Of a stretch of 23,807 nt of DNA, positions 7,880 to 13,382 are shown piece by piece. The stretch is from RGIG9115 sp045644665 (GTDB lineage Bacteria > Bacillota > Clostridia > UBA1381). The stretch lies in NCBI GenBank assembly GCA_045644665.1, contig JAZRHH010000024.1, positions 1 through 23,807 of the forward strand. Reading direction: 5' to 3'. A model generated the notes under the pieces. The model was not told where the DNA came from. It did not search any database and was given only the letters and a program-made list of their open reading frames with translations. Made by a program: the position numbers and the translations under genes. The first letter of the stretch is position 1. Every line of letters begins with the position of its first letter.

Positions 7880-7954
7880 TAAAAACATGTTACCCTCGGT
7901 AAGTGGATATATAAGATATGTAATATATATGATTGTCAAAAGGAGGGTTCTCGT
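7880..7954 (+). promoter_or_regulatory. rpoA leader with alternative pairing around the ribosome binding site
   Basis: The 75-base spacer contains ACCCTC (7892-7897), a perfect complement of GAGGGT (7943-7948), which is most of the rpoA ribosome binding site AGGAGGG. The same ACCCTC can instead be locked into a local hairpin, TTACC/GGTAA (7890-7894/7898-7902) with loop CTC. The two pairings exclude each other, so a translational on/off switch is possible. This is hand-paired only and could be chance. Confidence 0.3.
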
Positions 7955-8908
7955 ATGATCGAAATGGAAAAGCCCAGAATAGAGCGAGAAGAAGTAGACA
8001 TAGAAAAAGGCTACGGAAGATTCAGTATGACAGATTTGGAAAGAGGATATGCCACAACAATTGGTAACTCTCTTAGAAGAATTTTGCTTTCATCACTTCC
8101 GGGTGCTGCAGTAACATCAATCAAAATTGATGGCGTTCAGCACGAATTCTCAACTATTCCCGGTGTTACAGAGGATGTTACAGAAATTATCCTCAATATC
8201 AAAAAGCTTGCAGTAAAGCTTCACTGTGACACTCCAAAAACTGTTATAATAGAAGCAAAAGGTGCATGTGAAATCAAGGCATCAGACATCAAGTGCGATG
8301 ATGATGTTGAGATATTCAATCCTGAACTTCATATTGCAACACTTAACGAAGATGCAAATCTTTATATGGAGCTTGTTCTTGAAAGAGGCAGAGGCTATGT
8401 TTCTGCAGAAAAGAACAAGTCAATGGCGCAAGCTGCTGCAATTGGTGTAATCCCTGTGGATTCCATCTACACACCTGTAAACAAGGTGAACTACACAGTA
8501 GAAAATGTAAGAAGCGGACAATATCTTGACCGTGAAAAGCTCACAGTTGAGGTATGGACCAACAAAACAACAAAGCCTGACGAAGCAGTAAGTCTTGCTG
8601 CAAAGCTCATGAACGACCTTCTTCGTATGTTTGTTGATTTGTCAGAGGAAGCAAAGGACAGAGAGGTTATTGTAGAGAGAGAAATAACCAAGAAAGAAAA
8701 AGTTCTTGAAATGACTATCGAAGAACTTGACTTATCTGTTCGTTCTTACAACTGTCTAAAGCGTGCAGGAATTAATACCGTTGAAGACCTTTCAAACAAG
8801 TCTGAAGAAGATATGATGAAGGTCAGAAACCTTGGTAAAAAATCGCTTGAAGAAGTTATAAACAAATTGTACGGCTTAGGTCTTGCTCTTAAAAAAGAAG
8901 AAGAATAA
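7955..8908 (+). CDS. rpoA: DNA-directed RNA polymerase subunit alpha
   Basis: Dimerises to nucleate RNA polymerase assembly and contacts promoter UP elements and activators. The 317-residue product has the assembly domain (about 1-230, with GYATTIGNSLRRILLSSLPG), an acidic linker, and the C-terminal domain (about 250-317) with LDLSVRSYNCLKRAGINTVE. Length is typical for Bacillota. The ATG has AAGGAGGG upstream. Conserved position between rpsD and rplQ. Confidence 0.98.
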   Translation: MIEMEKPRIEREEVDIEKGYGRFSMTDLERGYATTIGNSLRRILLSSLPGAAVTSIKIDGVQHEFSTIPGVTEDVTEIILNIKKLAVKLHCDTPKTVIIEAKGACEIKASDIKCDDDVEIFNPELHIATLNEDANLYMELVLERGRGYVSAEKNKSMAQAAAIGVIPVDSIYTPVNKVNYTVENVRSGQYLDREKLTVEVWTNKTTKPDEAVSLAAKLMNDLLRMFVDLSEEAKDREVIVEREITKKEKVLEMTIEELDLSVRSYNCLKRAGINTVEDLSNKSEEDMMKVRNLGKKSLEEVINKLYGLGLALKKEEE

Positions 8909-8944
8909 GCCCTAACCCATAATAACGGTAAGGAGGTAAAAGAC

Positions 8945-9307
8945 ATGCCGGGAACAAGAAAGCTCGGTCGTCCGACCGATCAAAGAAAGGCTATGCTCAG
9001 AAACCTTGTAACAAGCTTTTTGGAAAATGGTAAAATCGAAACAACCGTAACAAGAGCTAAAGAAACAAGAAGCATGGCAGAAAAGATGATAACACTCGGT
9101 AAGAAGGCAAAAGCAAATAGCGAAGTTAGCCTTCACTGCCGTCGTCAAGCTTTGGAATTTATCACAAAGGAAGACGTTGTAACAAAGGTATTCACAGAAT
9201 ATGCAGACAAGTATGCAGACAGAAATGGTGGATATACAAGAATAATCCAAATGGGACCACGTCGTGGTGACAGTGCTCCTATGGCTATCCTGGAACTTGT
9301 TGACTAA
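8945..9307 (+). CDS. rplQ: 50S ribosomal protein L17
   Basis: 50S protein near the polypeptide exit tunnel. The 120-residue product begins MPGTRKLGRPTDQRKAMLRN, keeps the IETTVTRAKETRSMAEKMI segment, and ends with GPRRGDSAPMAILELV. This is the short Bacillota form. TAAGGAGG precedes the ATG. It is the last gene of the alpha operon and is followed by a 306-base non-coding region with strong RNA structure. Confidence 0.97.
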   Translation: MPGTRKLGRPTDQRKAMLRNLVTSFLENGKIETTVTRAKETRSMAEKMITLGKKAKANSEVSLHCRRQALEFITKEDVVTKVFTEYADKYADRNGGYTRIIQMGPRRGDSAPMAILELVD

Positions 9308-9322
9308 TTAATATAAGGCTCA

Positions 9323-9440
9323 GTATTTAGCGTATAACAAACAAATTCCACCCTTGACGTATAGGAATACGACTGCGGGAGGACATAAAGTCTGTGATAC
9401 AGACTTTATGTTGGAATTTGTCCGGTCTACATCTAAATAC
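9323..9440 (+). ncRNA. Candidate structured RNA downstream of rplQ
   Basis: Nested pairings seen directly: an outer stem GTATTTAG/CTAAATAC (9323-9330/9433-9440, 8 bp); a second stem ACAAATTCCA/TGGAATTTGT (9341-9350/9412-9421, 10 bp); and inside it a three-way junction with a 5-bp hairpin CGTAT/ATACG (9358-9362/9367-9371, loop AGGA) and a 12-bp hairpin (9384-9395/9399-9410, loop GAT). All four helices are perfect. Unpaired junction segments include ACTGCGGGAGGA (9372-9383). It begins 15 bases after the rplQ stop and ends before the rplS promoter, so it is probably a 3' UTR element or a processed small RNA. No known RNA family was recognised with confidence. A conserved 'L17 downstream element' is known from lactic acid bacteria and Listeria; identity with it is not claimed. 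Confidence 0.6.
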
Positions 9441-9443
9441 CTT

Positions 9444-9476
9444 TGCCTATAAAGTATAGGCAGATTGATTATTTTT
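9444..9476 (+). terminator. Probable terminator of the alpha operon
   Basis: An 8-bp perfect hairpin TGCCTATA/TATAGGCA (9444-9451/9455-9462, loop AAG). It is followed by a T-rich stretch that is interrupted (GATTGATTATTTTT), so the U-tract is weak. It follows the rplQ downstream fold and precedes the rplS promoter, which is the place where the operon should end. Confidence 0.5.
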
Positions 9477-9514
9477 GATTAGTTTCAATAAGTAACATTT
9501 GGTTAATTCAAATA

Positions 9515-9543
9515 TTGCAAAAATTGTATTTATATGATACAAT
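9515..9543 (+). promoter_or_regulatory. Promoter of rplS
   Basis: TTGCAA (9515-9520), 17-base spacer and TACAAT (9538-9543), with an extended -10 TG at 9535-9536. A start near 9550 would give a leader of about 65 bases before rplS. Confidence 0.7.
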
Positions 9544-9550
9544 GTACAAG

Positions 9551-9613
9551 ATTTAATACGGATGGTCCTCTGCCCGGTCGGCACGAACGTCTAAGATATG
9601 AGAGGAGAGCATT
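9551..9613 (+). promoter_or_regulatory. rplS leader with possible ribosome-binding-site sequestration
   Basis: TCCTCT (9566-9571) can pair with AGAGGA (9601-9606), which is part of the rplS ribosome binding site GAGGAGAG. A small hairpin TGCC/GGCA (9571-9574/9580-9583) sits within. Leaders of L19 genes with regulatory structure are known in low-GC Gram-positive bacteria; whether this one belongs to that family was not tested. Confidence 0.4.
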
Positions 9614-9616
9614 GTG

Positions 9617-9967
9617 ATGAACAAACAGGAAATCATTAACGCTTTAACAAAAGACCAGATCAGAACAGACTTACCAGAACTCGTTATTGGTAACAACGTA
9701 AAGGTATATCAAAAGATCAAAGAAGGTAACCGCGAAAGAATTCAGATGTTCGAGGGTACTATCATTAAGAAGCAGGGCGGCGGAATCGGAGCAACATTTA
9801 CAGCAAGAAGAATTTCTTACGGTGTAGGTGTTGAAAAGACATGGCCTGTAAACTCACCTAACATTGAAAAGATTGAAGTTTCAAGAAAAGGTAAAGTTCG
9901 CAGAGCTAAGCTTTACTATCTCCGCGATAGAGTCGGCAAGGCTGCTAAGGTTAAGGAACTTATATAA
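9617..9967 (+). CDS. rplS: 50S ribosomal protein L19
   Basis: 50S protein at the subunit interface. From ATG 9617 it has 116 residues, with the L19 pattern VKVYQKIKEGNRERIQMFEG, the basic IIKKQGGGIGATFTARRISY and VGKAAKVKELI at the end. An adjacent GTG at 9614 would add one residue; ATG is preferred because GAGGAGAG then lies at normal distance. It has its own promoter and terminator, so it is monocistronic here, rather than in the usual rpsP-trmD-rplS setting. Confidence 0.95.
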   Translation: MNKQEIINALTKDQIRTDLPELVIGNNVKVYQKIKEGNRERIQMFEGTIIKKQGGGIGATFTARRISYGVGVEKTWPVNSPNIEKIEVSRKGKVRRAKLYYLRDRVGKAAKVKELI

Positions 9968-9971
9968 AACA

Positions 9972-10006
9972 AAAAAAAGGACTGCTTTTTAAGCAGTCCT
10001 TTTTTT
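9972..10006. terminator. Bidirectional terminator between rplS and the cyclodeaminase-family gene
   Basis: A hairpin with GGACTGCTT/AAGCAGTCC as its core (9979-9987/9991-9999, loop TTT), flanked by seven A and seven T. It follows the rplS stop by a few bases and lies three bases from the stop of the opposite-strand gene, so it can serve both. Confidence 0.9.
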
Positions 10007-10009
10007 GTC

Positions 10010-11032
10010 TTATTCCCAATAAGGAAGCACTATTCCTTTTCCGTCTCTTTTCGCTTTTTGATAGCAACGAGTTGCAACGGCAATATCCATAATGCCTGCA
10101 CCAACAGCGTTGAAATATATTATTTCATCATCATTTTCACGACCCGGCTTGTTTCCGATAACAATTTCACCGATTTCAGCGTGTAATTCTTCATCCTTGA
10201 ACAAACCATCTCTGTGCATAAGAGCAACTGTGCTGATCATACGGTGTTTTACATTTTCCCAATAGTCTACAACAACCTTGCTTGAACGCTTTACGCACTC
10301 GTTATCAACTTCGTAGTCTGCCATGTTCATAACAAGACATCCCTTTTTGAGCCATTCGCCTTTTATAAAAGGTTCACTGGCAAGTGTTACACAGTCTATA
10401 ATATCGCTTTCGCGTGATGCATTTTCAACATCTGAAGTAGGTATTGCTTCAATCTGCGGATAATTTTCTCTTACATATCCTGCAAACCTTTCTGCATTTT
10501 CCATTTTAATATCATATATGTATAGCTTGTTTATGTCCGGTCTTGCAATCATAGCAGCATCTAACTGTGATGGAGCCTGAGCGCCTGCACCGCAGATTGT
10601 CATAACCTTTGCATCTTTCTTAGCAAGATATTTGATTGCTATACCACCTGATGCACCTGTACGCATTCTGCTTACTTCTGTACCGTCGGCAATACAAAGT
10701 GGAAGCTTTGTGTCAGGATCGTTAAGAATAATTGTAACGCTGGCACGTGGAAGCCCTTTTTTATAATTCATAGGACCGCTGCCAATCCATTTGATACCTG
10801 CCATATCATAGGAACCGCCTATATATCCCGGCATAGCGTTGATTCGACCAAATGTGTTTTCGTCCTCTGTTGTAGTACCCCAGCGCATAACACATTTTCC
10901 CGGAGAGATAACATCTCCCTTTTGTGTAAGAGCATATACTTCTTCAACATCCTTAATAACAGATGTCATATCTTCTGCTCCTGTTTCCGCCATAGCTTTG
11001 TTGTTTAAAAATAAAATTTCTGCTTTTTCCAT
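10010..11032 (-). CDS. Ornithine cyclodeaminase/mu-crystallin family protein
   Basis: NAD(P)-dependent enzyme family that includes ornithine cyclodeaminase (ornithine to proline and ammonia), some alanine dehydrogenases and ketimine reductases. The 340-residue product has the substrate-domain MAGIKWIGSGPMNY with the probable catalytic Lys81, the SRMRTGASGG segment (Arg124) and a Rossmann GAGAQA at 148-153. Substrate cannot be told from sequence. The ATG at 11032 has TGGAGG upstream. It is transcribed divergently from a LysR-type regulator with a palindrome between them, so that regulator probably controls it. No other catabolic gene is adjacent, so the pathway is unclear. Confidence 0.85.
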   Translation of the reverse strand: MEKAEILFLNNKAMAETGAEDMTSVIKDVEEVYALTQKGDVISPGKCVMRWGTTTEDENTFGRINAMPGYIGGSYDMAGIKWIGSGPMNYKKGLPRASVTIILNDPDTKLPLCIADGTEVSRMRTGASGGIAIKYLAKKDAKVMTICGAGAQAPSQLDAAMIARPDINKLYIYDIKMENAERFAGYVRENYPQIEAIPTSDVENASRESDIIDCVTLASEPFIKGEWLKKGCLVMNMADYEVDNECVKRSSKVVVDYWENVKHRMISTVALMHRDGLFKDEELHAEIGEIVIGNKPGRENDDEIIYFNAVGAGIMDIAVATRCYQKAKRDGKGIVLPYWE

Positions 11033-11064
11033 AGTAAAACCTCCATAATACTATATTACTTAAC

Positions 11065-11093
11065 ATTATATCACTTTTTACAAAAATGTACAG
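11065..11093 (-). promoter_or_regulatory. Putative activator-dependent promoter of the cyclodeaminase-family gene
   Basis: On the minus strand a perfect TATAAT (complement of 11065-11070) follows a 17-base spacer and a poor -35 (CTGTAC, 11088-11093). Predicted start is near 11058. A good -10 with a poor -35 is usual for promoters activated by LysR-type proteins. Confidence 0.5.
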
Positions 11094-11110
11094 AATGCGC
11101 TAATATCTAC

Positions 11111-11139
11111 TTGCAACACATTATAATGTGTGCTATAAT
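11111..11139 (+). promoter_or_regulatory. Promoter of the LysR-type regulator
   Basis: TTGCAA (11111-11116), 17-base spacer, TATAAT (11134-11139). The spacer is almost filled by the palindrome at 11116-11131, so a protein bound there would block this promoter. Confidence 0.7.
11116..11131. promoter_or_regulatory. 16-bp perfect palindrome, probable LysR-type operator
   Basis: ACACATTATAATGTGT is a perfect inverted repeat. It contains the T-N11-A pattern of LysR-type boxes. Its centre is about 65 bases upstream of the predicted start of the divergent gene, the classical position of the LysR recognition site, and it overlaps the regulator's own promoter. Confidence 0.65.
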
Positions 11140-11173
11140 ATAATTAATATTTTCAAAATAGGAGTTGTTAAGC

Positions 11174-12016
11174 ATGGAAATGCTTCAGTTAAGATATTTT
11201 TATGAAAGTGCACAATCAGAAAGCTTTTCAAAAACGGCAGAAAAGTTTATGGTCCCTCCTTCGTCAGTTTCATCATCTGTCAGACAGCTTGAAAAAGAGC
11301 TTGGCTGTAAGCTGTTTGACCGTACAAGTAATAGAATTTTACTAAATAATAATGGAAAAAAATTAAAACAGACTCTTCATATGTTTCTTTCAAATCTGGA
11401 CGATGTAGTTCAGGAGTTGTCAGCTTCGGATTTTGATACAACGGAAATTAAAATTCTTGTACGTGCAATGAGGTTGGACATTACAGATTATATTATCGAA
11501 TTCAATAAACTCAATCCCCATATAAGCTTTAACATAGTATTTAATTTTGATGAAAAAAATTTCAGTGCTTACGATATTATAATTGATAAAATGACAGACT
11601 TATATCCTGAATATGATAGATTTGAGCAATTTAATGTTCGAATTAAATTAAATGTTAACTCAAGTAGCCCTCTGCTAAGGGATAAACTGACGCTAAAACA
11701 GCTCTCCGGCAGACCGTTTATTACCCTGGATGAGCATAGCAATATGCATTCAATGTTATTGGATAAATGTGAAAGAGCAGGTTTTGTTCCAAAAATTGTC
11801 GCAAAAACAAATGATGTTTTGTGCTATGAAAAGATGATTGCTTCGGGATTTGGTATAGGGCTCATGAGAGCAACTCGCCATAACGTAGCAGATATTCAAT
11901 CTTTGGACGTAGTAGATTTTGATGAAAAATATCAAGTTTATACATACTTCAAAAAAGGAAACGAAAGCAGAAATGTAAATCAGTTTTTGCAATTTCTGAA
12001 GAGTAAAACAAAGTAA
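11174..12016 (+). CDS. LysR-type transcriptional regulator
   Basis: The 280-residue product has an N-terminal winged helix-turn-helix (LRYFYESAQSESFSKTAEKF, SSVSSSVRQLEKELGCKLFDR at about 6-55) and a periplasmic-binding-protein-like effector domain. Start ATG 11174 is chosen because AGGAG lies nine bases upstream; a TTG at 11165 and another ATG at 11180 are alternatives. It is divergent from the cyclodeaminase-family gene and probably regulates it and itself through the palindrome at 11116-11131. The effector may be an amino acid or imine related to that enzyme, which is inference. Confidence 0.88.
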   Translation: MEMLQLRYFYESAQSESFSKTAEKFMVPPSSVSSSVRQLEKELGCKLFDRTSNRILLNNNGKKLKQTLHMFLSNLDDVVQELSASDFDTTEIKILVRAMRLDITDYIIEFNKLNPHISFNIVFNFDEKNFSAYDIIIDKMTDLYPEYDRFEQFNVRIKLNVNSSSPLLRDKLTLKQLSGRPFITLDEHSNMHSMLLDKCERAGFVPKIVAKTNDVLCYEKMIASGFGIGLMRATRHNVADIQSLDVVDFDEKYQVYTYFKKGNESRNVNQFLQFLKSKTK

Positions 12017-12017
12017 A

Positions 12018-12047
12018 AAAAAGCACTTGCAACAGCAAGTGCTTTTT
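12018..12047. terminator. Bidirectional terminator between lysR and tRNA-Leu
   Basis: A 13-bp perfect stem (12018-12030/12035-12047; core GCACTTGC/GCAAGTGC) with loop AACA and A/T flanks. It ends the LysR gene on + and tRNA-Leu on -; the last stem base coincides with the CCA end of the tRNA gene. Confidence 0.9.
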
Positions 12048-12133
12048 GGTGCCGATGGTGGGGGTCGAACCCACACGGTATCGCTACCACGGGATTTTGA
12101 GTCCCGCGCGTCTGCCAATTCCACCACATCGGC
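12047..12133 (-). tRNA. tRNA-Leu (anticodon CAA)
   Basis: Reads UUG codons. On the minus strand the acceptor GCCGATG (12133-12127) pairs with CATCGGC, followed by A73 and an encoded CCA. The anticodon stem CGGGA/TCCCG encloses CTCAAAA with anticodon CAA. A long variable arm (TGGTAGCGATACC) marks a class II tRNA, and the T-arm has GGTTCGA. A consensus promoter lies directly upstream. All arms form. Confidence 0.95.
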
Positions 12134-12150
12134 AAAAATATAACAGAAAC

Positions 12151-12179
12151 ATTATATACCAAACTGCCACTTTTGTCAA
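12151..12179 (-). promoter_or_regulatory. Promoter of tRNA-Leu
   Basis: Minus strand: TTGACA (complement of 12174-12179), 17-base spacer, TATAAT (complement of 12151-12156). It matches the sigma-A consensus exactly and lies about 18 bases before the tRNA 5' end. Confidence 0.85.
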
Positions 12180-12243
12180 TACCCTTACCAAAATTTTATC
12201 GCAAGGATTCTTAAAATTTATACTAAATTTTTGTTGACAGATA

Positions 12244-12272
12244 TTGAAAAAACTTTGCATGTGGTGTATAAT
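12244..12272 (+). promoter_or_regulatory. Promoter of the toxin-peptide mRNA
   Basis: TTGAAA (12244-12249), 17-base spacer, TATAAT (12267-12272). The predicted start is 12278-12280, immediately before GGTAAGATCC, the left arm of the inverted repeat. A TTGACA at 12234-12239 is too far from the -10. Confidence 0.7.
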
Positions 12273-12279
12273 ATATATG

Positions 12280-12317
12280 GGTAAGATCCTGAACAAGCGT
12301 AAGCTGGGCGGTTATGC
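12280..12317 (+). repeat. Left arm of inverted repeat, mRNA 5' region
   Basis: GGTAAGATCC (12280-12289) and GCGGTTATGC (12308-12317) recur in inverted orientation at 12476-12485 (two differences) and 12463-12472 (identical). Therefore the mRNA and the antisense RNA begin with similar 5' segments. Within the mRNA, AGCGTAA (12296-12302) also pairs with TTATGCT (12312-12318, one G-U) to give a hairpin with loop GCTGGGCGG. Confidence 0.75.
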
Positions 12318-12347
12318 TATCATCTCTTTTATGAGGAGGTGGTTGCT

Positions 12348-12416
12348 ATGGATAATGAATACATAATATCTTTTATGATTATTTTGTTACTTTTAGTAAT
12401 TTCCATAAAAAAATAA
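12348..12416 (+). CDS. 22-residue hydrophobic peptide, candidate type I toxin
   Basis: A very short gene, ATG 12348 to TAA 12414-12416, with a near-perfect ribosome binding site AGGAGGTGG (12334-12342). The peptide starts MDNEY, continues as an uninterrupted hydrophobic stretch (IISFMIILLLLVISI, residues 6-20) and ends KK: a single membrane span with a positively charged end. This is the architecture of membrane-acting type I toxins, which are commonly 20-60 residues. Its mRNA starts at a good promoter, ends in a bidirectional terminator that overlaps the last codons, and faces a convergent antisense RNA from a perfect promoter. I do not recognise the peptide as a member of a named family. 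Toxicity is inference. Confidence 0.65.
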   Translation: MDNEYIISFMIILLLLVISIKK

Positions 12417-12446
12417 CGCCCACCGCCAAGTAGTGCGTTATTTTTT
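12408..12446. terminator. Bidirectional terminator shared by toxin mRNA and antisense RNA
   Basis: A perfect 12-bp stem AAAAAATAACGC/GCGTTATTTTTT (12408-12419/12435-12446) with a 15-base loop. A and T runs on either side let it work in both directions. The loop sequences of the two transcripts are complementary, which offers a loop-loop contact. The mRNA loop also has CCACC (12420-12424), complementary to GGTGG in the ribosome binding site (12338-12342), and CCGCC (12423-12427), complementary to GGCGG in the 5' hairpin loop (12307-12311). Confidence 0.8.
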
Positions 12447-12462
12447 AAACGATATTTATTTG

Positions 12463-12485
12463 GCATAACCGCTTGGGGTCTTGCC
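12463..12485 (-). repeat. Right arm of inverted repeat, antisense RNA 5' region
   Basis: Inverted copy of the segments at 12280-12289 and 12308-12317. If mRNA synthesis continued past the terminator, its 5' and 3' ends could pair over two 10-bp blocks. Confidence 0.75.
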
Positions 12486-12497
12486 TTTTCTATTACC

Positions 12498-12526
12498 ATT
12501 ATATACAATAAATTCTATCTTGTCAA
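12498..12526 (-). promoter_or_regulatory. Promoter of the antisense RNA
   Basis: Minus strand: TTGACA (complement of 12521-12526), 17-base spacer, TATAAT (complement of 12498-12503). It is an exact consensus, better than the facing toxin promoter, as expected when the antitoxin RNA must be in excess. Confidence 0.8.
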
Positions 12527-12574
12527 TCATTTTGCGAAATTTTATAAACATTTTTGAATGAAGTGGAAAATATG

Positions 12575-12603
12575 TTGACTTAATAAGGCTAGTTTGCTAT
12601 AAT
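12575..12603 (+). promoter_or_regulatory. Promoter of the hypothetical gene at 12682
   Basis: TTGACT (12575-12580), 17-base spacer, TATAAT (12598-12603). The predicted leader is about 70 bases. Confidence 0.75.
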
Positions 12604-12681
12604 CATATAGGTAAAATGATGTTTATACGCGAAATATACAAATGATATTTTGAAAATACTTAATTATGGAGGATAAATGAA

Positions 12682-13188
12682 ATGGATAAAATGACTTTAT
12701 ATGAGGACGAGGTAGTGTTATATAGAGGGATAGCTACAAGTAGCGAATACAAAGGCTGCCTTAATATAACATTGACTTCATACAAAATTGTAATAGAAAA
12801 GGAAAAGGGGTTTCTGAAAAAAGAAACTAAGTTGATTGACTCAATTTCTCTTGAAGACATAAAAACATATAATGGTATAATCCAAATTAAACAGAAAGGG
12901 AACTCAGTTGAAATTCAAACAATATCTAAAAATGTTATATTGTTATTTTCGGGTATAGTCGAAGCAAGAAAATTTGCCGGAAAGACAATTGATGTAGCAA
13001 CAGGAACAACGTTAGTAAAGCGTGGCTCGGAAAAGGTAAAAAATGCCTTTGACATGATTGATGATACGTTAGGATTGGACACAAGGGGAACGATTAGAGG
13101 TATTTTAGAACAGGGGCTTAAGGGTACCATTATTAATGGTATAAATAAGAAGAAAACAGAGGATAAGCGAATGGAAGATAAGTCTTGA
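12682..13188 (+). CDS. Hypothetical protein, possible PH-like domain
   Basis: Not recognised as a named family. The 168-residue product has a beta-rich first 100 residues (EVVLYRGIATSSEYKGCLNI, LTSYKIVIEKEKGFLKKET, ISLEDIKTYNGIIQIK) that resembles bacterial PH-like domains, where strands are followed by a helix (EARKFAGKTI). The C-terminal part is glycine-rich and helical, then very basic and acidic. No signal peptide or membrane span. ATGGAGG precedes the ATG. It has its own promoter and lies between the toxin-like module and cdaA. No clear terminator follows. Confidence 0.7.
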   Translation: MDKMTLYEDEVVLYRGIATSSEYKGCLNITLTSYKIVIEKEKGFLKKETKLIDSISLEDIKTYNGIIQIKQKGNSVEIQTISKNVILLFSGIVEARKFAGKTIDVATGTTLVKRGSEKVKNAFDMIDDTLGLDTRGTIRGILEQGLKGTIINGINKKKTEDKRMEDKS

Positions 13189-13311
13189 ACTTGAATGAAT
13201 ATATTAAATGGGCAAAGTTAAAAGCTGAGCTCATTTTTATTTTGGCATTTGAATACTTGAATTATATGGTAGAGTGATTTGTAAAAATAATGGTTATACT
13301 TCTTGTTTCGC

Positions 13312-13340
13312 TTGACATAACTCTTAAATCAAGGTATAAT
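13312..13340 (+). promoter_or_regulatory. Promoter of cdaA-cdaR
   Basis: TTGACA (13312-13317), 17-base spacer, TATAAT (13335-13340). It lies inside a longer in-frame extension of cdaA, which argues that translation starts at ATG 13383. Confidence 0.85.
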
Positions 13341-13382
13341 AAAAGTGTATACGTATGTTTTGAGAATGGAGGTTTGTTATTA

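Larger units (their letters stand above)
12408..12491 (-). ncRNA. Candidate antisense RNA antitoxin
   Basis: A transcript of about 84 bases predicted on the minus strand, from near 12491 to the shared terminator. It has no plausible reading frame. Its 5' part contains GGCAAGACCC and GCGGTTATGC, matching the 5' part of the facing mRNA. Its 3' hairpin is fully complementary to the 3' hairpin of the mRNA. Convergent genes overlapping at 3' ends are the layout of Bacillus TxpA/RatA-type and enterococcal par-type modules. Transcription is inferred from the promoter and terminator. Confidence 0.6.

Noticed and set aside
9323..9440. Purine, guanidine or other metabolite riboswitch
   Set aside because: Short matches such as GTATAA and TCTAC are not in the order or spacing of a known aptamer, and no metabolic gene follows.
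12234..12239. TTGACA as the -35 of the toxin mRNA
   Set aside because: It is 27 bases from the TATAAT; TTGAAA at 12244 has the proper 17-base spacing.
12046..12296. Overlapping open frames on both strands across the tRNA-Leu gene
   Set aside because: They translate the tRNA and its promoter; the tRNA fold and promoter explain the sequence.
12420..12480. Insertion-sequence or MITE inverted repeats
   Set aside because: No target duplication or transposase; the repeats coincide with two promoters' transcript starts and a terminator.
13290..13382. N-terminal extension of cdaA
   Set aside because: It contains the cdaA promoter and has no family similarity; ATG 13383 has a good ribosome binding site.
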